The position numbers and the translations under genes are program-made. The notes below the pieces were generated by a model that was given only the letters and a program-made list of their open reading frames with translations, did no database searches and was not told where the DNA came from. From positions 1-30,887 of the forward strand of contig CAZQDP010000022.1 of assembly GCA_964592375.1 (NCBI GenBank): a DNA stretch of 30,887 nucleotides, given 5' to 3'. Positions 16,051 through 22,457 of the stretch are shown in pieces. Position 1 is the first letter of the stretch. Every line of letters starts with the position of its first letter. The stretch is from CAZQDP01 sp964592375. Lineage in GTDB: Bacteria > Bacillota > Clostridia > RUG12999.

Positions 16051-16458
16051 TCACAGCTTGTTCAAAATGAGCAAGGAAATCAAAAGGCCATAAAGCGCAA
16101 CACCTTCTGCAAGTGCCACGAAAATAAGTGCTTTACCAAATATTTTTTCATTCTCACTAATGGCGCCCAGTGCCGCAGAGGCTGCCGCACCAACCGCAAT
16201 ACCGGCACCAACGGTTGCAAGACCGGTAGCAAGACCTGCCGCCAAAAATCCAAGGCCGCTTGCAGATGAAACCGCTACAGCTTCCTGCGCAAATGCTCTG
16301 CTAAAAATCAGTACACTCATCACGGTAAAGCTGGTAAAGTACATGGCAATGTTCGAGATGAGCGCCGTTTTGGCGTTTTTCTTTTCGCCCTTTACATAGA
16401 TAATCATCGGCACTACAACCGAAAGAATAAGCATAATCGTCGTCATTTTCAACAACAT
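16051..16458 (-). CDS. ntpK: V-type ATP synthase subunit K (c-ring proteolipid) with N-terminal extension
   Basis: This is the ion-translocating ring subunit. The 135 residues contain a single c-type helical hairpin in the C-terminal half: a Gly/Ala-rich helix GLGFLAAGLATGLATVGAG (from residue 68), a loop with SENEKIF, and a second helix with the ion-binding glutamate E118 in ALAEGVALYGLL. The first 58 residues form two additional hydrophobic segments (about 5-22 and 33-55) ending in SRAFAQEA, which looks like a signal-peptidase site. They do not resemble a second c hairpin. GGAGG lies 8 bases before the ATG. There is no Ser/Thr after E118 and no Gln at the usual helix-1 site, so the known sodium ligands are not evident. 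Confidence 0.92.
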   Translation of the reverse strand: MLLKMTTIMLILSVVVPMIIYVKGEKKNAKTALISNIAMYFTSFTVMSVLIFSRAFAQEAVAVSSASGLGFLAAGLATGLATVGAGIAVGAAASAALGAISENEKIFGKALIFVALAEGVALYGLLISLLILNKL

Positions 16459-16476
16459 ATTGTTTTCCTCCCAAAA

Positions 16477-18384
16477 TTATAAATTTTCTCTAATTTTTTT
16501 ATTAAGCGGTTTAAATTCTTCCCCTTCGCCTCTGTAAAATCTTCCAAACAGTTCATAAAACTCAAGTCTCAAAGTCTGTATTCCTACAATAAAGCCTTCC
16601 ATCCCCATTACAAATAGGTTGCCAAAAATCAGGATAGAAATACTACCTACGCCTCCGATTAAATCCACAAATTCATATACCACCATCATCATGCCGGCAT
16701 GCGCCAATGCAAATGCGCCAATTCTGATAAAGGATATGGTATTTGTTATATAGCTGAGGACAATTTCTATCAGCTCAAAAAAGCTTTCGGTGAAAAACTC
16801 CCCTTTGTTCTGAGGCATAAAGCTTTTCTTCCCCGCAATGAACTTGCCAAGCGGTTCCTGCAGAAGAATAAAGCAGAGCGGCACAAAAAACATAAGTATA
16901 GCAATGGGCCAAGTAATACCGCCGCTTCCCCTGACAATTCCAAAGGCAGCCAGTACGCCGCCCATATACACTACAATGCCTGCAAGTCCGTTTTGATTAA
17001 ACAGGAGCCTGCCATAATCTCGATTTTTTACAGCGTTCACCACATTAACACACATGGCTCCCAAAAGCATGACCACACCGACACCCACCGCAGTGAGCAA
17101 AAGGGAGTTGGAATCGTGCAAAGGGCTGAGCCAAATATGGGCAATAAGGCTTTCATTGCCGAAAACGCTACCGTACATTACTCCAAAAAACGCAGCGGAT
17201 AGACCGGCTAAAGAAAAAATCGCCCCTAAATTGCTCTTTTTATAGATTGCAAACAAAAGTCCGCAAATGGTCAAAACCAATCCTTGTCCTAAATCACCAA
17301 ACATCATGCCGAACATCAGTACATACGTCAGTGCCATAATGGGTGTGGGGTCTATTTCATGATAGGAAGGAAGTCCATACATTTTCACAAAGCTTTCAAA
17401 AGGCCTTACCAATGGATTATTTTTTAGTACGGTAGGCGGAATGAGCTTTTCATTCTCCTTGGGCAAAGTGACAACCGCCATGATATCCTTTTCTTTTTCA
17501 AGCTCCTCATTGAGCCGATCAGCTTCGCTGCCTGGCATCCATCCTGTTATATAAAAGGCTCCCTTTGTGCGCAGTGCATAGTCACGAATGTTAAAACATT
17601 CATATTTATGCTTAATAAAACTGCACATCTGCAGAAACCTGGATTTTTCCTTTTGCAAAAGCAAAAGCATGTCGTTGGCTGTTTTTTCATAATCTTTCAT
17701 CAGCTGCAAGTTCTCTTGTTCGAGTTGATAACATCCATCTAGCGGTTTTCCATGCGCTTTTTCAGAAATCCTAATTCTTTCAAAATTAAGAGATGCGAAT
17801 ATACTATCCACTTTATCACAGCTTACATGGGGAGTGAGGTACATTCCATAAACATAGCCTGTTTCTTCAGCACTTTTAATAAAATAAAATTCCATATCTC
17901 CCATAAAATTTACAAGCTTACTATAGGCTTCTTTGGTCATTCTCCCAAAGCGAAACCGCATAAACTGAAAATGAAACATATCATCCAGTCGCACGTCAAC
18001 ATCCAAGAGATGCTCAAGTTGAGCGATGACCATACTATTTTCATCAATCGTCTTTTTCAATTCCTGTCTTTTTTCTACAAGTGCTGTATATTCTCCCTCT
18101 AAAGAGTCCACATATTTCTCTGCACTTTCCACAGAAATCTCTGCATCTTCCCACCGTTCATATTCATATGGTATGCCAAAAAACCGCGATGCATCGCAAT
18201 ATTTTTTATACACTCCCGTATAAAGGTTTGGTTCGGAAAATCGATATAATCCATCCTTTTTACCGGACACGTTTAAAGCATCCACCGACTGAATGCTACT
18301 GGTGGAAAGATATTTTTCTATCATATCGTTCATTTGGTCAACAGGACCCATGATACTTACAAACTTCATTTTAAGGACAGCCAC
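16477..18384 (-). CDS. ntpI: V-type ATP synthase subunit I (a-subunit)
   Basis: Subunit I forms the stator half-channels facing the c-ring. Its 635 residues comprise a cytosolic N-terminal half with two helical/coiled-coil stretches (about residues 60-130 and 210-260) and a membrane half of about eight helices starting near residue 345. The essential arginine is visible in TISFIRIGAFALAHAGM, and the C-terminal RLEFYELFGRFYRGEGEEFKPL is typical of the family. The frame reaches a GTG at 18393, but the AGAGGT ribosome site places the real start at the GTG at 18384 (MAVLKMKFVSIMG), the usual family N-terminus. A 90-base gap separates it from atpC; I see no gene there. Confidence 0.95.
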   Translation of the reverse strand: MAVLKMKFVSIMGPVDQMNDMIEKYLSTSSIQSVDALNVSGKKDGLYRFSEPNLYTGVYKKYCDASRFFGIPYEYERWEDAEISVESAEKYVDSLEGEYTALVEKRQELKKTIDENSMVIAQLEHLLDVDVRLDDMFHFQFMRFRFGRMTKEAYSKLVNFMGDMEFYFIKSAEETGYVYGMYLTPHVSCDKVDSIFASLNFERIRISEKAHGKPLDGCYQLEQENLQLMKDYEKTANDMLLLLQKEKSRFLQMCSFIKHKYECFNIRDYALRTKGAFYITGWMPGSEADRLNEELEKEKDIMAVVTLPKENEKLIPPTVLKNNPLVRPFESFVKMYGLPSYHEIDPTPIMALTYVLMFGMMFGDLGQGLVLTICGLLFAIYKKSNLGAIFSLAGLSAAFFGVMYGSVFGNESLIAHIWLSPLHDSNSLLLTAVGVGVVMLLGAMCVNVVNAVKNRDYGRLLFNQNGLAGIVVYMGGVLAAFGIVRGSGGITWPIAILMFFVPLCFILLQEPLGKFIAGKKSFMPQNKGEFFTESFFELIEIVLSYITNTISFIRIGAFALAHAGMMMVVYEFVDLIGGVGSISILIFGNLFVMGMEGFIVGIQTLRLEFYELFGRFYRGEGEEFKPLNKKIRENL

Positions 18385-18474
18385 AGGTTTCACCTCTGTA
18401 CATTTGATAATCTACTTCGATATTCCACAATGACAATGATTGTCTTCCCAGCGACATACACTTTTGAGCAACGC

Positions 18475-19521
18475 TTAAGGCATATAAATGTATTCCATAA
18501 TGGCGTCCGTACTCAAATTATAGCGTAAACCCTCAATCACCGAAAAAATATTTTCTATTTCTAGTTCCTTCGCGTTTAAGTACCCAACTGCACTGATGAT
18601 GGTGTATGGATCGTTTTGCATTGCAATTTTTAGAAGCTTAATAAGAAGACCCAAAAAAGTCTTCTCAAATGTTGCACTTTTTTGCCTGAAAATAGCACTG
18701 TACGGCGTTGCACTGGCAAAATCCATAAACTCTTCCATGGTTTTGGCATTGGTGAGCTCTTTGATTTTTTGTACCGTTAATTTGTAATGAACCGGAACCA
18801 AAAAACCATAAATGACTTCATTGGGTAGCAGATAGTATTGCTTGCACCTGTATATCCAAAGCAGGTTAAGCATATCCGCTTCACTCCCCAGATACTTTTC
18901 AAGTGCTTCTTTATCACTTCCGGAAAGCGCTTTTTTGATACTTTTACTCACATAAGTAAAAAAATAGATATCCAGCTGATTTTCCATTTCAAATAAGGTA
19001 GGCTCTTTGCCACGCTGATAAAGAGAAGACAATACTCTGTGATATCTTGTGCCTTTGATGACATCCAAAAAGCCTTGCATGTCTTGCACATTTTCAAACC
19101 GCGCAATGTTGATGGAAGTGGCCTCTAAATATTCTTTGCTGATGGAAGCGAGAACCTCCTGAGTTTTTTCCCCCTCCATAATGACTTGAATAAAGAGTTT
19201 CAAATAATAAATATCATATCGGATGAAGAGACCTCTTAAAAACTCTCTGTGATTGATATTAACAAACTTTCTGAATTTAAGATAATCTGCAATGAGGCTT
19301 CCCCTTAAAATATTTTCAATCTGCTCCCTGTGCGTTTTATTTTCATCTACCATGGCCAAAATGTCTCGATACGATGGAGTACTCTTCAAATATGCTACGC
19401 CGCCGGCAACCGTTTTTTGTGCCGCCATCTGTTCATATTGTTGCTTTGTGAGTAGTTTTCCACGCATCCCTCTGGCTTTTGCGGCAAGCGCTCCATTTGA
19501 TAAAACACCAGCGGAAATCAT
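18475..19521 (-). CDS. atpC: V-type ATP synthase subunit C (d/AC39-like)
   Basis: Subunit C caps the membrane ring and links it to the central stalk D-F. The all-helical 348-residue protein shows the internal repeats typical of the AC39 fold: NALAAK-type start (SNGALAAKARGMRGKLLTKQQYEQM), a central FLRGLFIRYDIYYLKLFIQ block with an arrangement characteristic of the family, and LLWIYRCKQYYLLP near residue 220. The ATG overlaps the stop of the preceding stalk gene by four bases (ATGA), with GGAGG upstream. In many clostridial operons this gene lies after E; here it precedes I. Confidence 0.93.
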   Translation of the reverse strand: MISAGVLSNGALAAKARGMRGKLLTKQQYEQMAAQKTVAGGVAYLKSTPSYRDILAMVDENKTHREQIENILRGSLIADYLKFRKFVNINHREFLRGLFIRYDIYYLKLFIQVIMEGEKTQEVLASISKEYLEATSINIARFENVQDMQGFLDVIKGTRYHRVLSSLYQRGKEPTLFEMENQLDIYFFTYVSKSIKKALSGSDKEALEKYLGSEADMLNLLWIYRCKQYYLLPNEVIYGFLVPVHYKLTVQKIKELTNAKTMEEFMDFASATPYSAIFRQKSATFEKTFLGLLIKLLKIAMQNDPYTIISAVGYLNAKELEIENIFSVIEGLRYNLSTDAIMEYIYMP

Positions 19522-19835
19522 ACTTTGCCTCCGAACAGCCTGCTAAAGAGCATTTCTTCCCACTGCGTATGCATGCTGTTATAAAGTACATCCAGCGCTT
19601 GAATGCTCTTTTCTGTTTCTTCCTTTAATACAGCAATCTTTTTTTGTGCTTCTTCTGCTTCCATGCTTTTGAGCTGTGCAATTTTTCGATCCACATTCCC
19701 AAAGATTGATTTTTCTAATTCTACCCTTTTTTCATCTATTTCACCGTCTAAGCCGCAACGCATATTTTTTGCCTGCTCCACAATCATCACAGCTTGCTTT
19801 TCCACTTCTATGACTCGATTTACAAAGTTTTCCAC
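19518..19835 (-). CDS. V-type ATP synthase subunit G/H (peripheral stalk)
   Basis: The 105-residue protein is almost entirely helical and charged, with heptad-like patterns (VIEVEKQAVMIVEQAKNMR, then EIDEKRVELEKSIFGNVDRKIAQLKSMEAEEAQKK). This is typical of the short G/H subunit that pairs with E in V/A-type ATPases. The start is a GTG at 19835 with AAGGTG 5 bases upstream. It is the first ATPase gene, 14 bases after the UPF0210 gene, and overlaps atpC by four bases. Sequence identity in this family is low, so the call rests on length, coiled coil and position. Confidence 0.82.
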   Translation of the reverse strand: MENFVNRVIEVEKQAVMIVEQAKNMRCGLDGEIDEKRVELEKSIFGNVDRKIAQLKSMEAEEAQKKIAVLKEETEKSIQALDVLYNSMHTQWEEMLFSRLFGGKV

Positions 19836-19849
19836 GTCTACACCTTCTT

Positions 19850-21208
19850 CTAATTTTTAAGGCTTTGCAGAGGTGCAGGAATTCTGCCTCCACGATCAAT
19901 AAAATCTGTGCTTTTAAATTTATTCACATGCATGACCGGTCCGGATCCCAAAAGACCGCCGAATTCTGCTACATCTCCTGCTTTTTTCCCTTCCACAGGG
20001 ATGATACGTACAGCTGTTGTTTTATTATTGACAACACCGATTGCAGCTTCATCTGCAATAATTGCTGAAATCGTGTGTGCGCTGGTATTGCCCGGCACAG
20101 CAATCATATCAAGTCCTACGGAACATACGCAAGTCATTGCTTCTAATTTTTCGAGAGTAAGTGCACCCTTTTGTACCGCATCAATCATCCCTGCATCTTC
20201 ACTGACGGGGATAAAAGCACCCGATAAGCCGCCAATATGGGAGCTTGCCATGACGCCTCCCTTTTTCACTGCATCATTGAGCAGAGCGAGCGCCGCTGTT
20301 GTCCCCGGGGCACCACACTTTTCCAAACCCATTTCCTCTAAAATGTATGCCACACTATCTCCAACCGCAGGAGTGGGCGCCAATGATAAATCCACAATGC
20401 CAAAAGGCACATTCAGTCTTTCGGAAGCTTCCGCCGCTACCAATTGACCCATTCTTGTTATTTTAAAGGCAGTTTTCTTAATCTCATCTGCCACAAGGGA
20501 AAAATCTGCATTTTTACCCAATTTTTTAATCGCACTTTGTACCACGCCCGGTCCACTAACGCCAACATTGATAACACATTCCGGCTCACCTATGCCATGA
20601 AAAGCGCCTGCCATAAATGGATTATCCTCCACAGCATTAGCAAACACCACTAGCTTAGCGCAAGCAATGCTGTTCTGATCGGCGGTAAGATTTGCTGCTT
20701 GCTTTATAATATTCCCCATATGCGCTACGGCATCCATATTAATCCCTGCTCGGGTGGTTGCAACATTTACACTGGCACACACTCGCTTTGTCAGTGCCAA
20801 AGCTTCGGGGATAGAATTGATTAATCTTTTATCTCCCACCGTATATCCTTTGTGTACAAGGCTGCTGTATCCCCCAATAAAATTTACGCCAACCTCTGCG
20901 GCTGCTCTGTCTAGCGTCATTGCTACTTTGGTGCATTCCCCTTTTACCCCTTCGGCAATCAGCGCGATTGGCGTGACCGATATTCGTTTGTTGATAATTG
21001 GAATTCCATATTCCCGTTCAATATCTTGCCCCGTTTTCACAAGTTTTTCGGCTCGGCGCATGATTTTATCATAAATGCGAGTGCACAGCACCTCCAGGTC
21101 GTCTGCAACGCAATCTCGCAAGGATATTCCCATGGTAATGGTTCTGATATCCAAATTTTCATTGGTAATCATATTGATTGTTTCTAAAATTTCATATTTA
21201 TTAACCAT
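19850..21208 (-). CDS. PFL family protein (UPF0210)
   Basis: This is a 452-residue cytosolic protein of the conserved UPF0210/PFL family, whose biochemical function is not established. Family blocks include the N-terminal ENLDIRTITMGISLRDC, the GVNFIGGYSSLVHKGYT segment, FHGIGEPECVINVGVSGPGVV, and SSHIGGLSGAFIPVSEDAGMIDA. Many glycine loops suggest a barrel or nucleotide/substrate-binding fold. AGGAG lies 7 bases before the ATG. It follows the ACT-domain gene by 8 bases, an almost universal pairing, and precedes the V-ATPase operon by 14 bases. Confidence 0.95.
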   Translation of the reverse strand: MVNKYEILETINMITNENLDIRTITMGISLRDCVADDLEVLCTRIYDKIMRRAEKLVKTGQDIEREYGIPIINKRISVTPIALIAEGVKGECTKVAMTLDRAAAEVGVNFIGGYSSLVHKGYTVGDKRLINSIPEALALTKRVCASVNVATTRAGINMDAVAHMGNIIKQAANLTADQNSIACAKLVVFANAVEDNPFMAGAFHGIGEPECVINVGVSGPGVVQSAIKKLGKNADFSLVADEIKKTAFKITRMGQLVAAEASERLNVPFGIVDLSLAPTPAVGDSVAYILEEMGLEKCGAPGTTAALALLNDAVKKGGVMASSHIGGLSGAFIPVSEDAGMIDAVQKGALTLEKLEAMTCVCSVGLDMIAVPGNTSAHTISAIIADEAAIGVVNNKTTAVRIIPVEGKKAGDVAEFGGLLGSGPVMHVNKFKSTDFIDRGGRIPAPLQSLKN

Positions 21209-21216
21209 AAATACTC

Positions 21217-21486
21217 CTATATTCTGTGCATCGAGTTAAATATATCTTCATGCTGAAGACGAATGGATACCCCAAGCTCCTGCCCAAGCTCATTTAAACG
21301 CTGCACAAGCACATCAAAATCCACATTGCAGTTTGCCAAATCAGTAAGCATCATCATTGTAAACAAATCCTGCATGGTGGTTTGAGAAATATCCAAAATA
21401 TTGACATTGCAAGCGGAAAGTATACCACTGACTCCTGCAATAATACCCACTCTATCCTGACCGATAACCGTTATAATACCGCGCAC
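21217..21486 (-). CDS. ACT domain-containing protein (UPF0237)
   Basis: The 89-residue protein consists of one ACT domain, a small ligand-sensing beta-alpha-beta fold that commonly binds amino acids. The typical start IITVIGQDRVGIIAGVSGILSACNVNILDISQTTMQ is visible. It starts with GTG at 21486, preceded by AGGATG at a good distance. The gene is the first of a co-directional series with UPF0210 and the V-ATPase genes. It probably regulates or partners the UPF0210 protein; this is inferred from conserved adjacency. Confidence 0.94.
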   Translation of the reverse strand: MRGIITVIGQDRVGIIAGVSGILSACNVNILDISQTTMQDLFTMMMLTDLANCNVDFDVLVQRLNELGQELGVSIRLQHEDIFNSMHRI

Positions 21487-21608
21487 TTTTGTTCATCCTT
21501 TCGCCGCAATGTGTAGATTGCACTTGTAAAGTCACATTCCGTGTACTTATTTTAAGGCATAAGATTATTGTACTACTTTTGAAAATGGAATTCCAGTCAT
21601 TAAATCAT

Positions 21609-21639
21609 AAAAAATGCACTATCTTTTAGTGTGTTTTTT
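21609..21639. terminator. terminator-like hairpin, bidirectional
   Basis: CACTA (21617-21621) pairs with TAGTG (21627-21631), extendable to 8 bp with two wobbles. Six A precede the hairpin and six T follow it (21634-21639). No plus-strand gene ends here, so its function is unclear; it may insulate the divergent units. Confidence 0.5.
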
Positions 21640-21688
21640 ATATGTTATGCACAAATTGTCAAAATATCCGTATTTACAAAGCATTGTA

Positions 21689-21715
21689 ACCTTTTCACTT
21701 ACCGGGCATATTATA
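21689..21715 (+). promoter_or_regulatory. candidate sigma-K-like promoter of the miniprotein cluster
   Basis: AC (21689-21690), a 16-base spacer and CATATTATA (21707-21715) match the sigma-K pattern AC-N16-CATANNNTA exactly. The pattern is short and can arise by chance; a weak sigma-A alternative (TTGTAA with TATTAT, 19-base spacing) overlaps it. Confidence 0.4.
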
Positions 21716-21732
21716 GTAGCGAGGAAGCAATA

Positions 21733-21790
21733 CAGCCATATTGTGGCTGAATGAGATAAACGAAATGAACCCATTTACAGGGCTTATTTC
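21733..21790 (+). repeat. two stem-loops in the leader of the miniprotein cluster
   Basis: The first is CAGCCA/TGGCTG with a 5-base loop (21733-21749). The second is GAAATGAACCC with GGGCTTATTTC (21762-21790), 10 of 11 positions paired around a 7-base loop. Both lie between the candidate promoter and the ribosome site at 21813. Confidence 0.6.
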
Positions 21791-21826
21791 ATGAAGTTTA
21801 CATTATCCGTATGGAGGTGAAACCCT

Positions 21827-21907
21827 ATGGCAAAAAACAATTGCTTTAACAGCGAAATATTGTTTTTCTTACTTATACTCTTAGTACTGCTTGGTTGCTG
21901 CGGATAA
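21827..21907 (+). CDS. Cys-tailed membrane miniprotein 1 (26 aa)
   Basis: The peptide has 26 residues: a polar start MAKNNCFNSE, one hydrophobic helix rich in Leu/Ile/Phe (residues 11-22), and a C-terminal GCCG. A near-perfect ribosome site (GGAGGTG) lies 7 bases before the ATG, which is the main reason to call so short a frame. It is the first of three similar genes in a row on the plus strand. No family is recognised; very small hydrophobic proteins with Gly/Cys-rich ends are often sporulation-associated in Firmicutes. Confidence 0.65.
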   Translation: MAKNNCFNSEILFFLLILLVLLGCCG

Positions 21908-22067
21908 CATAAGCATCCTGCTCCTTCAAAAGACGCACGGATCTAAAAAAGGGAACGTAATAATTTAAAAACTTGACTACAATTAACAGGTGGGAGGCCT
22001 TCAATCCTATGTTGCATAATGAGCCGCAAGGGTGAGGCTAATCCTTACATTTTTCGGAGGTGTAAAT

Positions 22068-22184
22068 ATGAATTTAAAATCCATTCTCGGAGACAACGAC
22101 AGCATACTTTGGTTCATTATCCTCTTCTTACTGCTGTTCTTCTGCAACAATGGCTGCTGCAATTCAGATAATGACTGTGATTAA
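22068..22184 (+). CDS. Cys-tailed membrane miniprotein 2 (38 aa)
   Basis: The peptide has 38 residues: a polar N-terminus MNLKSILGDNDS, a hydrophobic helix ILWFIILFLLLFF (residues 13-25), and a short acidic, Cys-rich tail CNNGCCNSDNDCD. GGAGGTG lies 5 bases before the ATG. The 160 bases between genes 1 and 2 hold no other convincing gene, only a GC-richer segment around 22022-22045 with a possible AGCC/GGCT hairpin. The architecture (polar start, Trp-containing helix, Cys/Asn/Asp tail) is shared with gene 3. Confidence 0.7.
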   Translation: MNLKSILGDNDSILWFIILFLLLFFCNNGCCNSDNDCD

Positions 22185-22252
22185 TTCAATCACATTTGAG
22201 ATTTTTTGATGTAAAAAATCGAAATCATTTTTTACATTGCACAATTTGAATT
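22183..22252 (+). repeat. nested inverted repeats before miniprotein 3
   Basis: An 11-bp perfect inverted repeat ATGTAAAAAAT (22209-22219) and ATTTTTTACAT (22227-22237) has a 7-base loop. It lies inside a further pair AATTCAA (22183-22189) and TTGAATT (22246-22252). The outer arm ends next to the ribosome site of gene 3, so it could act as a partial terminator or control translation. Confidence 0.65.
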
Positions 22253-22265
22253 GGAGGTATTGTGG

Positions 22266-22403
22266 ATGGGAAATAAAAACGATTGTGGCTTCGGAGGACT
22301 TTTTGGCGATAATTTTATATGGATAATACTGATTGGAATACTTATTTTTGTACTTTTTTCCAATGACGATTGTTGCGAGAAAAAGCACGATTGTTGCTGC
22401 TAA
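22266..22403 (+). CDS. Cys-tailed membrane miniprotein 3 (45 aa)
   Basis: The peptide has 45 residues: a Gly/Asn-rich start with one Cys (MGNKNDCGFGGLFGDN), a hydrophobic helix FIWIILIGILIFVLF (17-31), and a charged tail with two Cys clusters (DDCCEKKHDCCC). GGAGGT lies 7 bases before the ATG. It ends just before a 15-bp hairpin. The pattern matches gene 2 closely and gene 1 loosely, suggesting duplication. The tail composition (Cys with His and Asp) could bind metal or form disulfides; no function is established. Confidence 0.72.
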   Translation: MGNKNDCGFGGLFGDNFIWIILIGILIFVLFSNDDCCEKKHDCCC

Positions 22404-22408
22404 ATAGT

Positions 22409-22443
22409 TTTGAGGGTCGCACAGAATATGTGCGACCCTCAAA
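22409..22443. terminator. 15-bp perfect hairpin between convergent genes
   Basis: TTTGAGGGTCGCACA (22409-22423) and TGTGCGACCCTCAAA (22429-22443) pair perfectly around GAATA. It sits between miniprotein 3 (plus) and the sialidase-like gene (minus) and probably ends both. A long T-run is missing, so termination strength is uncertain. Confidence 0.7.
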
Positions 22444-22457
22444 CGCTGTTATTCACA

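Larger units (their letters stand above)
21487..21826 (+). other. 340-base divergent intergenic region
   Basis: No convincing gene lies here on either strand. It separates the ACT gene (minus) from the miniprotein cluster (plus). It holds a terminator-like hairpin (21609-21639), a sporulation-type promoter box (21689-21715) and two leader stem-loops (21733-21749 and 21762-21790). A promoter for the ACT-UPF0210-ATPase unit must also be here, but no good sigma-A match was found on the minus strand. Confidence 0.6.

Noticed and set aside
18374..18460. A 28-codon minus-strand frame between atpC and ntpI
   Set aside because: It has no ribosome site, overlaps the ntpI start and lacks a recognisable pattern.
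19908..20447. A 179-codon plus-strand frame inside the UPF0210 gene
   Set aside because: It is an antisense shadow of a conserved gene, with Ser/Ala/Pro-rich low-complexity composition.
22010..22052. GC-richer segment between miniproteins 1 and 2, with a faint resemblance to a variable part of 16S rRNA
   Set aside because: The similarity covers only about 24 bases with mismatches and a simple AGCC/GGCT hairpin; there is not enough to call an rRNA fragment or a known riboswitch.
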